In this document: positions 8,901 to 19,144 of the stretch, one piece after another
Numbering within the stretch: the first letter of the stretch is position 1
How the letters are laid out: each line of letters opens with the position of its first letter
Origin: an uncultured Lysobacterales bacterium
Lineage (GTDB): Bacteria; Pseudomonadota; Gammaproteobacteria; Xanthomonadales; Xanthomonadaceae
Reading direction: 5' to 3'
DNA: 64,000 bases
Assembly (NCBI GenBank): GCA_946886865.1
Contig: CAMPJI010000003.1
Coordinates: 16,499-80,498 of the forward strand
The notes under the pieces: generated by a model
Told to the model about the DNA's origin: nothing
Seen by the model: the letters and a program-made list of their open reading frames with translations, nothing else
The model's database searches: none
Made by a program: the position numbers and the translations under genes

Positions 8901-11900
8901 ATGAATTCTATTCTCAATGAAGTGCTGACTACTTATCTGTATGGAACAGCTCAGAAGCCCGATACGGCCGAGCTGGCGACGGGAAGTTACATAAGAGATC
9001 CCGGTGCGTCGACCAGCATGGCTATCGATCTCGCGGACTACATGAGCACAGGGCCTGGACGGTTTGCCGGCGCTCACATGTTTGATGTCGTTAGACTGTT
9101 CTTCGAACTTGACTTTGATGCACTCGGGCTCGCGCCCGGCAATTACACGGAACAAGAGCTTTCCGACTTTCTGCGCAGTAAAGGCTATTCGGTAAATGCG
9201 CTGGTTGGAATTGACCAAGCACAGTACGAAGATGAAATCGATGATTACATGGAGCGAGCATTCGTATGGAACACCACTGCGTTTGAACTGAAAGATCCCG
9301 ACGCCAGTGGGAATGGCGGCGCTAGATTTGAAATCTCGTCCTCTGGGGTCAAGAGCGTATCGGGCATAGAGATAATACCCTTCACCAACCTCAATGAGCG
9401 AGAGAACTTCGATTACATTGGAGGCAGCCGCAAGGCCGATATAACTAACGCCGCAAGTGCATTTATCACAGATCCATCGTCTATAGGACGAACCGTATAC
9501 TTCGAGTTTATAGGCACCAGCCCAGTGACCAGCATGAATCAGGTCGAGTACGATATCGAATCGTACAATTGGCCCGTCGCCATGAGCGACGTTGCTGCAG
9601 CTGCCAAGATTGGTGCTAACGCTTCCGCATTCTTTGGCAGTCTTTTTGATGATGGGACGATTCGGCATTTGGACGATCAGGGCCGGCCGATGGTGTATGG
9701 CACAAACGGCGGGGACTCTTATGGCTCATTGGTGGACTGGTTTAAGCTTGAGAGCCACCCGCTTCTGAGTGCGTATACGGGGAATGGAATCACCTTTATT
9801 GCTGGCGGCGGGTCGGACAATATTCGAGGCACGGACTCGGGCGACGCCATTTATGGCGGCTCGGGTAACGATGAATTGGACGGCGAGGGTGGGGCCGACC
9901 AGCTGTATGGGGGAACTGAAGATGACGTATATATAGTTGACGACGCCGGAGACGTCGTCACCGAGTACGTGGGCGAAGGGGAAGATTTGGTCAAGTCCTC
10001 GGTTGAGTACACCCTTTTGGAGAATGTCGAGAACCTTGAACTGAGCGGCTCAGACGACATCAACGGCACAGGCAATGAGCTAGACAACGAAATCAGGGGG
10101 AACTCCGGAAACAACCACTCTCTTGCCGGCATGGGCGGTGACGACACCATTCACGGCGGGGGCGGGGATGACACGCTCACGGGTGGCGCGGACAACGATA
10201 AGCTTTTCGGTGATGGGGGCGCAGATACATTGCTGGGTGATGACGGACGCGATTATCTGGCTGGCGGCGAGAACGCAGATATTCTGCTCGGTGGATCGGG
10301 ACACGATACTTACAGCTCGGATGCCCAGGACACTATTATCGATAGTGACGGCACCGGCCAAGTTTTTCTAGATGGTCAGTTGATGACTGGAGGAAAACGA
10401 AAGGAAGGTGATCCAGAGAACGAGTACCGCAATGGCAATACGCTATACGTGCTGAATGGAACCAGCCTACTGATCAACGGGGGGCTGCAGATCCATGAGT
10501 TTAGCAACGGCGACCTTGGTATCTCACTGGAGACCGAGCCTGATGACGAGGAGCCGCCGGAAATGGACGAGGCTGAGCGTCGTGCGTCGCCGATCGTGAT
10601 CGATCTTGACGGTGACGGCGTGGAGAGTAGCGGATACAGTCGTGATCGGTATTTTGATCACGATGCCAACGGCATGCTGGAGTCAACGGCGTGGGCGGGT
10701 GCTGACGATGGGTTGTTGGTACGCGACCTCGATGGTGATGGCAAGATCCATACGGGACGTGAATTGTTCGGCAGCAACACTCGATTGGCATCGGGTGAAT
10801 TGGCAGACAACGGTTTTGCAGCACTTAGCGACCTTGATGGCAACCAAGACGGTATTGTTGACTCTCAGGATTCGGCTTTTGCAGAGCTGAAGATATGGCG
10901 CGATTCCAATCAGAATGGCTTGACCGAAGCGGGTGAGCTACTCACCCTGAGCCAGGCAGGCGTCGTTGCCATAAGGACAGGCTATGACGAGTCGGCGTTC
11001 GTCGACGCAAACGGGCAGGCCCATAAGCAGATTGGCACTGCTATACGTGCGAACGGTACCGATGCTGCAGTCTCAGATATTTGGTTCACAACCGATGCTT
11101 CGCGCCGCATCAATGATGTTTCGACCTCGCCACTGGCGATCTATGAGCTGGCGGATCTTCCGAATGCGAAGGCCTTTGGCAATCTAATGGATCTCCACCA
11201 GGCAATGGTGCGTGATCCTGAGTTGAAGGCTCTCGTGGAAGAGCACGTAGCACAGGGCGGGACTGGTGGCGGTCCCACAATCGACACGCTCATTTTTCGT
11301 TGGGCAGGCGTGGAGCACATTGCACCGGACAGTCGCGGCAGCAATGTCGATGCGCGAGAACTGGCCGTGGTGGAGATGCTGTCGGCGCGTCCGTACACCA
11401 ACGATTACACCCCGAACGATCCCAACCCCAGGCCGGAGGCGGGAAACCTTCTGACCTCGGAGTTCAACGAGTTCCGCCAGTACGTCGCGGCTCAGCTGGA
11501 AGCGCAGACGCGCTACGCCGATACGGGAATCTTCCTCGGCGGGTTCGCCTCGGGCTACTCGCGCGCCATGCTCGATCTGGATGCCTTCAAGGCCTACATG
11601 ATCAGCGCCCAAGACACAGGTGATACGGGCGCGATCCTCGACTTGGTTGCACTTTCTACTGCCTTGTCTGCGTATTCGCCTGCACTGCGCACGCAACTTG
11701 ATGCAGCCTATCAGGAGCTGATCGGCGCGCGGCCGGCAATTGAGCCCTGGGTGCGTGGTCTGAGCCCTTTAAATGGCACGGACGAAGCCGATACGTTGTT
11801 TGGAACTGGAGGTAAAGAGGCCATAAGCGGCGGCAAGGGCGACGACGTCCTCTACGGCCAGTCTGGGAACGACATGTACATTTACCGTCCGGGTGACGGC

Positions 11901-14900
11901 AATGATCGCATCTTCGACAGCAAGGGTGCTGACCAGATCTACTTCATGGGCGGCATTCTGCCGGGCGACATCTCCCTTACCCGTGACGTCTCAGGGATCA
12001 TCGTCCACGTCGCCAGCGGCGGCACCTATGGGCAACTTCGCATCAACAATGTCTATGAAGGTACCGAGGGGGCGCTTCGGGAGGGTGTGATCGAACAGTT
12101 CCGGTTTGAGGACGGAACCACTTGGGATCTCGCGCAGATCCTCGCAGCCGTGGTCCAGCAGGCGACCGAGGGTGACGACGGACTGTACGGGTCGGCAGTT
12201 GACGAAACGCTGGATGGGCTGGCCGGTAATGACGACATTGCCGGTTACGGTGGCAATGACACTCTGACAGGTGGGCTCGGCGACGACTCGCTGAGCGGAG
12301 GAAGTGGCAACGACGTTCTCAACGGCGGAGCCGGCAACGACAGTCTAAACGGCGGCTCGGGCAACGACCTCTATGTATTCGAGCTGGGCGGTGGCCGAGA
12401 TGTGATCAGCAACGTCGATTACAACGCCACACGCCTTGACGCCCTGACGTTCGGAGCCGGCATCGATCCCGCCGATGTGACCGCGCGGCGGACTGGGAAC
12501 AACCTAGTGCTGTCGATCTCCGGTACGGACGACCAGGTGACCGTAACGGGCTACTTCAGCGGCGGCGTTGGCGCAGGTCATGGCCGTCTCGACGAGGTGC
12601 GGTTTACTGACGGCGCCTCCTCAGTCTGGGACACGGCGGCGATCGAAGCGATGGTGCTCGCGGGCACACCGGGTGACGACGTTATTCAAGGCTACGGTAG
12701 CGCTGACTCGCTCGCGGGCGGCGCCGGCACTGACAGCCTGTATGGCTATGACGGCGACGACACACTGAATGGTGGTGCCGGCAACGACCTGCTCTCCGGT
12801 GGTGCGGGCAGCGACATCTACGTGTTCGAGCTGGGCGGCGGTCAAGACAGCATCAACAACTACGACCCCGGCGTCGGCCGTGTGGACGCCTTGGTGTTCG
12901 GGCCCGGCGTCGATCCATCTGCCGTCAGCGCTCGCCGTGTGGGCAACAGCCTGGTGTTGTCGGTAGCCAATACCGACGATCGCGTCACTGTTACCAACTA
13001 TTTTGTCGGTGACGCTGCCGGCGGCCACCATCTGGATGAAATCCGGTTCGCCGACGCCGCGGCTGTCTGGGATGTCGAGGCCGTCAAGGCACTGGTGCTT
13101 GCACCCACGGCCGGTGCTGACGACCTAAAGGGCTATGCCGGTGATGATCTCCTGGTCGGTGAGGATGGCAACGACACGTTAGCTGGACACGCGGGGGCGG
13201 ATACCCTGCGCGGCGATGCGGGCAACGACGCTTTGTCCGGTGGCGATGGGAACGACGTGTTGTCCGGAGGGGCCGGCGACGACACGCTGGCCGGTGGCAG
13301 TGGCTCGGATACCTACCTGTTCAATCTGGGTGACGGGAACGACACGATCAACGACCACGACGACAGCGTCGGGCGGCTGGATGTGCTCCAGTTTGGGCCT
13401 GGAATAGAAGCCTCAGCTGTAAGCGCGAGGCGCGAGAGTAATGATCTCGTGCTGCGCATCAGCAACACGGGGGACAGCGTCACGATCAGAAACTATTTCC
13501 TCCAGGACGGCGTAAACGCCTATCGCGTCGATGAGATCCGCTTCGCGGATTCGGAGTCCGTCGTGTGGGATCTCGCTACGGTAAAAGCGTTGGTGCAAGC
13601 CCCTACTGCCGGCGACGACGTGCTGAAGGGCTACGAGAGCGGGGACACACTCGCAGGCGGCGATGGCAAAGACACCCTTTACGGTCACGGCGGGAACGAT
13701 GCGCTAAGCGGGCAGGCAGGCGACGACAGGGTGTATGGCGGCGACGGCGACGACGTACTCAGCGGTGGCACCGGCGCGGATACCTTGGAGGGCGGAGCGG
13801 GAGACGACGCACTGGATGGCGGCGACGGCGTCGATGTGTTGCACGGCGACGCAGGTGCCGACCACCTGACCGGCGGGCTGGGGGATGACCAACTGGAGGG
13901 CGGCGCGGGCAACGATGCGTACCATTTCAGTGCGGGCGACGGCAGGGACAGCATCCGCGACAACGAGGGGCACAACACGATCTACCTGTCAGGCCTACCT
14001 CTGGATGAGCTTTATTTCCGACGCGAAGGGGATGCTCTGGCGGTGTACTTCGCCAATTCGCCTGACGACCGCATTCGCCTTGAAGACTTCTTCGACCCGG
14101 TCACGCAACTGGCCAAGTACGGCCTGACGATGGACTTGGGTGGCGGCCAGCAGAGGTGGCTAGATCCGGAGGCGCTCGATCTCGCCAGCCTAGCGGGAAC
14201 GGCACTGAACGACGTCATCCGGGGCAACACGTTGGACAATGCCATTTCCGGTCTGGCAGGCAGCGACACAATCAATGCCGGTGCGGGTGACGACGTGCTC
14301 GATGGCGGCGCGGACGATGACCTGTTGTTCGGAGAAGCGGGTAACGATCGCCTTGTCGGTGGGTCGGGCGATGACCTGCTCGATGGCGGCACCGGCGCAG
14401 ACCAGATGGCCGGCGGCGACGGAGATGACATGTACGTGGTCGACGATGCCGGTGATGCCGTCAGTGAACTGGACGGCTCTGGCTCAGACACCGTTCGCAG
14501 CAGCGTGAGCTTCGCATTGCCAGAGGACGTGGAAACACTGGAACTGGTGGGCGTCGCGGATGTCGACGCCACGGGCACCGATGCCGCCAACGTGCTGATC
14601 GGCAACGCCGGCAACAACCAGCTGACCGGCATGGCTGGCGATGACGTCCTGCAAGGCGGTGCCGGCAATGATGTGCTGGCCGGGGGGGAAGGAAGTGATG
14701 TGCTGGACGGCGGCGCCGGGGCTGACCAGATGATCGGCGGCAGCGGGGACGACCTGTACTACGTCGGAGAGAGCGATGACGTGATCGTCGAACAGGCCGG
14801 TGAGGGCCTGGATGTCGTGTACTCAACCGCAAACGCCTACGTCTTGTCCTCAGGGCTCGAGCAAATCCGGCTCGTGGAGGGCAGTGGGGCGATGGACGCC

Positions 14901-17900
14901 ACCGGGTCGGACGACGGCAACGTGCTGACTGGCAACTCGAACGACAACGTGCTCGATGGCGCCGGTGGTGCCGATACGCTGGTTGGTGGCGCGGGTGATG
15001 ACACCTACGTGGTGGACAGCCAGGCCGATCTGGTCGTGGAACTGGCGGACGAGGGCAGCGACACGGTGCGATCGAGCGTGGACTACGTGCTGGCTTCGAC
15101 GCTCGAAAATCTGGAGCTGACCGGCGCCGCCGACCTCGACGGTACCGGCAACGACGCGAACAACCGTCTCGTCGGCAATTCCGGGGATAACCGACTGGAT
15201 GGCGGGCTGGGCGCCGACAGCATGTATGGCGGTGCCGGCAACGACACCTTCATCAATGATTCCAGCAGCGACCGCATCTACGAGAGCCAGGGCGATGGTG
15301 TCGACACGGTCGAGCGCCACTACGAAACCAACCTAGTCCTCTCCGACAACGTCGAGAACCTGATCCTTGCCGACGGGATCGCCACCGGCAACGGCAACGA
15401 ACTGAACAACGTGGTCACGGGCAATGCCGGCGCCAACACGTTGGGTGGCTGGGAGGGCGACGACCAGCTCCACGGCCTGGGGGGCGACGATGCCCTGTTC
15501 GGCGGCACGGGCAGTGATCTGTTGCTGGGCGGGAACGGCCACGATTACCTGGACGGTGGCGAAGGCATCGACCGCCTTGAGGGCGGAAGCGGAGACGATA
15601 CCTACGTCGTCGATGAGAGCTCCGACGTGGTCGTCGAAGCGGGCAGCGCAGGCAATGACAAGGTCCAGTCCACCGCAACCTATACGTTGACCGACCACAT
15701 TGAAACGCTGTTCCTGCAGGGCGCCGCTGCGATCGACGGCACCGGCAACGCGCAGGACAACTACATCGCGGGCAACGCCGCCACGAATGTGATCGACGGC
15801 GCCGGCGGCCACGACACGCTGGTCGGCGGTGGGGGCGATGACACCCTCATCGGCGGGTCCGGGGACGACAAGTACGTCGTGAGCGACGGCACCGGGGCGG
15901 ATGTCATCGACAACACCGGCGGCGGTTTCGATGGGGTGTTTTTCACCACCGGCATCACGCGCGAGCGGCTGTCCTTCAGCCGCGACGGCGACGACCTGCT
16001 GATCAGCGTGGACGACGCCACGGTGCCCGCGGTCCGGGTGCAGAACCACTTCCTCGGCGGCGACGCGGCGATCGATTACGTGCAGCCCGACGGTGGCTAT
16101 TACCTCACCACCACCGAGATCAACCAGCTGGTCGCCGCGGGCAGCGGCGGGAACGAGTACGAGCAGGTGATAGAAGGCACCGGCGCCGGCGAGCAGCTCG
16201 TCGGTGGCAGCGGTGCCGACCTGATCCAGGGCCTGGGCGGCGCCGACCAGCTGTTCGGCATGGGCGGTCATGACACGCTCGAAGGCGGCGAGGGCGCCGA
16301 CTACCTGGCCGGCGGCAACGGCAGTGGCTCGGGGTCCGGCAATGACCGGCTCGAGGGCGGGGCCGGCCATGACACCCTGTCCGGTGAGGACGGCAGCAAC
16401 GTGCTGATCGGCGGCCTGGGCGACGACAGCTACGTCTACGGCGGCGGCCAGGACACCATCGATACCAGCGATGGCGGCTACGACGGCCTGTTCTTCAACG
16501 GCGGCATCGACGCCTCGCGCTTGGCCTTCAGTCGCGACGGCGACGACCTGGTGGTGACCGTGGACGCCGATCCGAGCACGAGCGTGCGCGTCACCGGCCA
16601 CTTCCTGGGCGGCGAGTCCGCGATCGACTTCGTGCAGCCCGACGGAGGCAGCCTGCTCGACACCGCGGCGATCAACGCCCTGGCCGACGGCGGCGGCGGC
16701 GACGATCCGGACGATGGCGTGCCCGGCGACGACAGCGACTATTCGAACGTCGTGGACGGCACCGCGGCCGGCGAGCAGCTGCTGGGCAGCAACGGGCGTG
16801 ACCTGCTGCGGGGCCTGGGCGGGGACGACACGCTGTTCGGGTTCGGCGGGGACGACAAGTTCGAAGGCGGCGATGGGGCGGACTACCTGTCCGGCGGCAA
16901 CGGCTCCTTCAGCGGCTCGGGCCACGACATCCTGCTGGGCGGCGCCGGCGACGACACGCTGGTGGGCGAGGACGGGGATGACTATCTGGTCGGCGGCAGC
17001 GGCAACGATGCGTACTACTACGCGGCCGGCTCGGGCCGCGACACCATCGACAACCGCGGCGGCGGCAGCGATTACATCTACTTCGCGTCGATCGCCCGCG
17101 AGCGCCTGAGCTTCCACCGCGACGGCGACGACCTGCTGGTCCGGGTCGACGGCGATGACGCCGAGCAGGTGCGGGTGCTCGACCACTTCCTGGGCGGCGA
17201 GCATGCGATCGCGTTCGTGCAGCCGGGCGACGGCGGCTACGGCATCCCGGCCTCGCAGTTCGAGGGCCTGCTGGCGCCGATGGCGGCCAGCAGCGCGCCG
17301 GCGATGATGATGGCGACGGGGGGCGACCTCCCGGCGTCGGTGACCGGCGGGACAACGTCCATGGCGACCGGCGGCCACACCCCGGCGTCCGTGGTGACAG
17401 ACGGGTCGACCCGGGCGATGGCCACCGGCGGCAACCAGCCGGCGTCGGTCGCCGGCCCGACCGGGGAGCTGGACTACCTCTACGACCTGCTGCGCGGCGG
17501 CACCCCGGTGGACGCCCTGCGCGACACCACCAACTGGTGGCGCGACCGCCACGTCGAGGGGCTGTTCGCCGCGCCCGACGGCGCGACCCCGACCGCTCCC
17601 ATCACGCTGGACGACGCCGGGCCGGACGCGCCCACGCCGGTGACGCTCGTGGAGCCGCCCACGCTGAACCTGCCGGACCGTGAGATGACGGCGCCGACGC
17701 TGCCGGCGTCCCGCGCGGGGGCCGCGCCGGGTCAGGCGTCGCCGGAGCTGGACCTGCTGATCAACGCGATGTGCGGCTACCCGCCGGCGGTGACCACGCA
17801 CGAAGGCGGCGACTGGGGCGAGGGCCTGATGGGCCGGTACGGCGCGTGGGCGGCGTCGCACCGTCCGCACCTGCGCGGGCGCGAGGTGTACGCCACCGTC

Positions 17901-17909
17901 GAGCCCTAA
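8901..17909 (+). CDS. Giant RTX calcium-binding protein (3002 aa), type I secretion substrate
   Basis: There is no N-terminal signal peptide. Residues 1-300 are a non-repeat domain. From about 300 come glycine/aspartate nonapeptides (GGSGNDELDGEGGADQLYGG). Near 562 is the RTX-associated SPIVIDLDGDGVESSG block with EF-hand-like DLDGDGKIHTGRELFGSN, then a helical section to about 950. From about 957 to 2777 nonapeptide blocks alternate with two module types: about eight copies of a beta module (YVFELGGGQDSI...VTVTNYFVGD) and about six of a linker (VVTEYVGEGEDLVKSSVEYTL...NGTGNELDN). A 220-residue proline/alanine-rich tail ends the protein. AAGGA precedes the ATG. Composition shifts from about 50% GC at the 5' end to above 70% at the 3' end. 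No toxin or protease motif was recognised; adhesin or matrix protein is possible. Confidence 0.92.
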   Translation: MNSILNEVLTTYLYGTAQKPDTAELATGSYIRDPGASTSMAIDLADYMSTGPGRFAGAHMFDVVRLFFELDFDALGLAPGNYTEQELSDFLRSKGYSVNALVGIDQAQYEDEIDDYMERAFVWNTTAFELKDPDASGNGGARFEISSSGVKSVSGIEIIPFTNLNERENFDYIGGSRKADITNAASAFITDPSSIGRTVYFEFIGTSPVTSMNQVEYDIESYNWPVAMSDVAAAAKIGANASAFFGSLFDDGTIRHLDDQGRPMVYGTNGGDSYGSLVDWFKLESHPLLSAYTGNGITFIAGGGSDNIRGTDSGDAIYGGSGNDELDGEGGADQLYGGTEDDVYIVDDAGDVVTEYVGEGEDLVKSSVEYTLLENVENLELSGSDDINGTGNELDNEIRGNSGNNHSLAGMGGDDTIHGGGGDDTLTGGADNDKLFGDGGADTLLGDDGRDYLAGGENADILLGGSGHDTYSSDAQDTIIDSDGTGQVFLDGQLMTGGKRKEGDPENEYRNGNTLYVLNGTSLLINGGLQIHEFSNGDLGISLETEPDDEEPPEMDEAERRASPIVIDLDGDGVESSGYSRDRYFDHDANGMLESTAWAGADDGLLVRDLDGDGKIHTGRELFGSNTRLASGELADNGFAALSDLDGNQDGIVDSQDSAFAELKIWRDSNQNGLTEAGELLTLSQAGVVAIRTGYDESAFVDANGQAHKQIGTAIRANGTDAAVSDIWFTTDASRRINDVSTSPLAIYELADLPNAKAFGNLMDLHQAMVRDPELKALVEEHVAQGGTGGGPTIDTLIFRWAGVEHIAPDSRGSNVDARELAVVEMLSARPYTNDYTPNDPNPRPEAGNLLTSEFNEFRQYVAAQLEAQTRYADTGIFLGGFASGYSRAMLDLDAFKAYMISAQDTGDTGAILDLVALSTALSAYSPALRTQLDAAYQELIGARPAIEPWVRGLSPLNGTDEADTLFGTGGKEAISGGKGDDVLYGQSGNDMYIYRPGDGNDRIFDSKGADQIYFMGGILPGDISLTRDVSGIIVHVASGGTYGQLRINNVYEGTEGALREGVIEQFRFEDGTTWDLAQILAAVVQQATEGDDGLYGSAVDETLDGLAGNDDIAGYGGNDTLTGGLGDDSLSGGSGNDVLNGGAGNDSLNGGSGNDLYVFELGGGRDVISNVDYNATRLDALTFGAGIDPADVTARRTGNNLVLSISGTDDQVTVTGYFSGGVGAGHGRLDEVRFTDGASSVWDTAAIEAMVLAGTPGDDVIQGYGSADSLAGGAGTDSLYGYDGDDTLNGGAGNDLLSGGAGSDIYVFELGGGQDSINNYDPGVGRVDALVFGPGVDPSAVSARRVGNSLVLSVANTDDRVTVTNYFVGDAAGGHHLDEIRFADAAAVWDVEAVKALVLAPTAGADDLKGYAGDDLLVGEDGNDTLAGHAGADTLRGDAGNDALSGGDGNDVLSGGAGDDTLAGGSGSDTYLFNLGDGNDTINDHDDSVGRLDVLQFGPGIEASAVSARRESNDLVLRISNTGDSVTIRNYFLQDGVNAYRVDEIRFADSESVVWDLATVKALVQAPTAGDDVLKGYESGDTLAGGDGKDTLYGHGGNDALSGQAGDDRVYGGDGDDVLSGGTGADTLEGGAGDDALDGGDGVDVLHGDAGADHLTGGLGDDQLEGGAGNDAYHFSAGDGRDSIRDNEGHNTIYLSGLPLDELYFRREGDALAVYFANSPDDRIRLEDFFDPVTQLAKYGLTMDLGGGQQRWLDPEALDLASLAGTALNDVIRGNTLDNAISGLAGSDTINAGAGDDVLDGGADDDLLFGEAGNDRLVGGSGDDLLDGGTGADQMAGGDGDDMYVVDDAGDAVSELDGSGSDTVRSSVSFALPEDVETLELVGVADVDATGTDAANVLIGNAGNNQLTGMAGDDVLQGGAGNDVLAGGEGSDVLDGGAGADQMIGGSGDDLYYVGESDDVIVEQAGEGLDVVYSTANAYVLSSGLEQIRLVEGSGAMDATGSDDGNVLTGNSNDNVLDGAGGADTLVGGAGDDTYVVDSQADLVVELADEGSDTVRSSVDYVLASTLENLELTGAADLDGTGNDANNRLVGNSGDNRLDGGLGADSMYGGAGNDTFINDSSSDRIYESQGDGVDTVERHYETNLVLSDNVENLILADGIATGNGNELNNVVTGNAGANTLGGWEGDDQLHGLGGDDALFGGTGSDLLLGGNGHDYLDGGEGIDRLEGGSGDDTYVVDESSDVVVEAGSAGNDKVQSTATYTLTDHIETLFLQGAAAIDGTGNAQDNYIAGNAATNVIDGAGGHDTLVGGGGDDTLIGGSGDDKYVVSDGTGADVIDNTGGGFDGVFFTTGITRERLSFSRDGDDLLISVDDATVPAVRVQNHFLGGDAAIDYVQPDGGYYLTTTEINQLVAAGSGGNEYEQVIEGTGAGEQLVGGSGADLIQGLGGADQLFGMGGHDTLEGGEGADYLAGGNGSGSGSGNDRLEGGAGHDTLSGEDGSNVLIGGLGDDSYVYGGGQDTIDTSDGGYDGLFFNGGIDASRLAFSRDGDDLVVTVDADPSTSVRVTGHFLGGESAIDFVQPDGGSLLDTAAINALADGGGGDDPDDGVPGDDSDYSNVVDGTAAGEQLLGSNGRDLLRGLGGDDTLFGFGGDDKFEGGDGADYLSGGNGSFSGSGHDILLGGAGDDTLVGEDGDDYLVGGSGNDAYYYAAGSGRDTIDNRGGGSDYIYFASIARERLSFHRDGDDLLVRVDGDDAEQVRVLDHFLGGEHAIAFVQPGDGGYGIPASQFEGLLAPMAASSAPAMMMATGGDLPASVTGGTTSMATGGHTPASVVTDGSTRAMATGGNQPASVAGPTGELDYLYDLLRGGTPVDALRDTTNWWRDRHVEGLFAAPDGATPTAPITLDDAGPDAPTPVTLVEPPTLNLPDREMTAPTLPASRAGAAPGQASPELDLLINAMCGYPPAVTTHEGGDWGEGLMGRYGAWAASHRPHLRGREVYATVEP

Positions 17910-17918
17910 CGGCCGGTG

Positions 17919-17947
17919 CCCCGGGTCGGCCGCGTACCGGCCCGGGG
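17919..17947 (+). terminator. Terminator-like hairpin after the RTX gene
   Basis: CCCCGGGTCGG and CCGGCCCGGGG pair over eleven positions with one G-T wobble and a seven-base loop, beginning ten bases after the RTX stop. There is no T-tract, so termination may be Rho-assisted. Confidence 0.5.
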
Positions 17948-18061
17948 ACTGGGTATAGAAGGCAGCGACCGGCCCACGGGGGCCGGCCGCACCGGCGGTA
18001 AGCGGGGCTTATCGCGGGTAGCACGGCAACGGGGCAGGGCACCGCAATCGGAGGCACTTCA

Positions 18062-19036
18062 ATGGCACGTGGCATCACCCAGGACCAGGTCAACGCGGCG
18101 GCCGACGCGCTGCTGGCGGCCGGCGAGCGGCCTACGGTCGAGCGCGTGCGCGCGCACCTGGGCACCGGCTCGCCCAACACGGTCACGCGCCTGCTGGACG
18201 GCTGGTGGCAGGCCTTGGGTGGGCGGCTGGAGGCGCAGGCCCAACAACTGGCGCTGCCCGACGCGCCCGAGGCGGTGCAGGCGCTGGCCGCGCAGCTGTG
18301 GAGCGCGGCGCTGGAGGCGGGCCGCGCGCACGCCGACGCGGCGCTGGCGCAGGACCGGGCGGCGGCGATTGCTGCGGTGCGTGAGGCGGCGGCGGACTGC
18401 GACGCGGCCACGGCCGCCGCGGATGCGTCCCAAGCCGAGGCCGAGGCCGCCCGCACCGAGCGCGACCAGGCGCAGACCCGCGTGGCCGACCTGCAGCGCC
18501 TGGCGGACCTGCAGGCCGGCCAACTCAACGACGCCCACGCCCTTGCCGAGCGCACCCAGCAGGCGCTGGCGACCGCGCAGGCCGACATCGCCGCGCTGCG
18601 CACGCAGCTCGACGCCGTCCGGCAGGACGCGGCCGCGACCCAGACCGCACACACCGCGCACCTGCGCCAGCTCGAGGACCGCGCCCATGCCGAGATTGAC
18701 GCGGCAAGGCAACAAGTGCGCGAGCTCCGGTCCGAGTCGGCGCGGGCGCAGACTCAAGCCCGCCAGACGGAGGACGGCCTGCGTCAGGCCCTGGAGACGG
18801 CGCGCACGGACCTTGCGGCCGCCGAGCGCGAGGCGGCCACGCAGCGCGCCCGCGCCGAGGCGCTGGCGCAGCAGGTCGAGACGCTGGGGGATCTCCCCGC
18901 CGTGCTGCGCGCGTCCCTCGCCGAGAGCCCGAAGGCCCGCGGCAAGCGGCCAACCGCACCGCGTGCCGCCAAGGCGCCGGCTCGCGGTAAGCCCGATGCA
19001 GTGCGCGCCGCGCGCAGCCCCAAGAGGACGCCGTGA
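18062..19036 (+). CDS. KfrA-like DNA-binding coiled-coil protein
   Basis: The 324-residue protein begins with the KfrA N-terminal DNA-binding domain (ITQDQVNAAADALLAAG, RPTVERVRAHLGTGSPNTV, TRLLDGWW, residues 5-60). Residues about 75-280 are an uninterrupted alanine/glutamate/glutamine-rich coiled coil, and the tail is basic (SPKARGKRPTAPRAAKAPARGK). KfrA proteins are best known from IncP-type plasmids, where they act as autoregulators and nucleoid-like stability factors. GGAGG lies nine bases before the start. The gene precedes a cluster of antitoxin-like genes with a gap of 108 bases. It suggests plasmid or integrative-element ancestry for this block. Confidence 0.85.
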   Translation: MARGITQDQVNAAADALLAAGERPTVERVRAHLGTGSPNTVTRLLDGWWQALGGRLEAQAQQLALPDAPEAVQALAAQLWSAALEAGRAHADAALAQDRAAAIAAVREAAADCDAATAAADASQAEAEAARTERDQAQTRVADLQRLADLQAGQLNDAHALAERTQQALATAQADIAALRTQLDAVRQDAAATQTAHTAHLRQLEDRAHAEIDAARQQVRELRSESARAQTQARQTEDGLRQALETARTDLAAAEREAATQRARAEALAQQVETLGDLPAVLRASLAESPKARGKRPTAPRAAKAPARGKPDAVRAARSPKRTP

Positions 19037-19144
19037 CCCTCACGGAAGGCCGCCATCGGAGCGAGTGCGAGGGCTGATGCGCGGGCGGCACCGCCGGCGT
19101 AAGCTGGGGCCTCCGTCAGCAGCGGGGCGGCCACGCCGCACACC

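Noticed and set aside
9800..17200. Regular short repeats that could be mistaken for a CRISPR array
   Set aside because: They are coding nonapeptide repeats in phase with the reading frame, with no uniform repeat and unique spacers.
15333..17870. 845-codon open frame on the minus strand opposite the RTX gene
   Set aside because: It is the antisense shadow of glycine/aspartate repeats in GC-rich DNA; its product is low-complexity valine/alanine/arginine without domain features.
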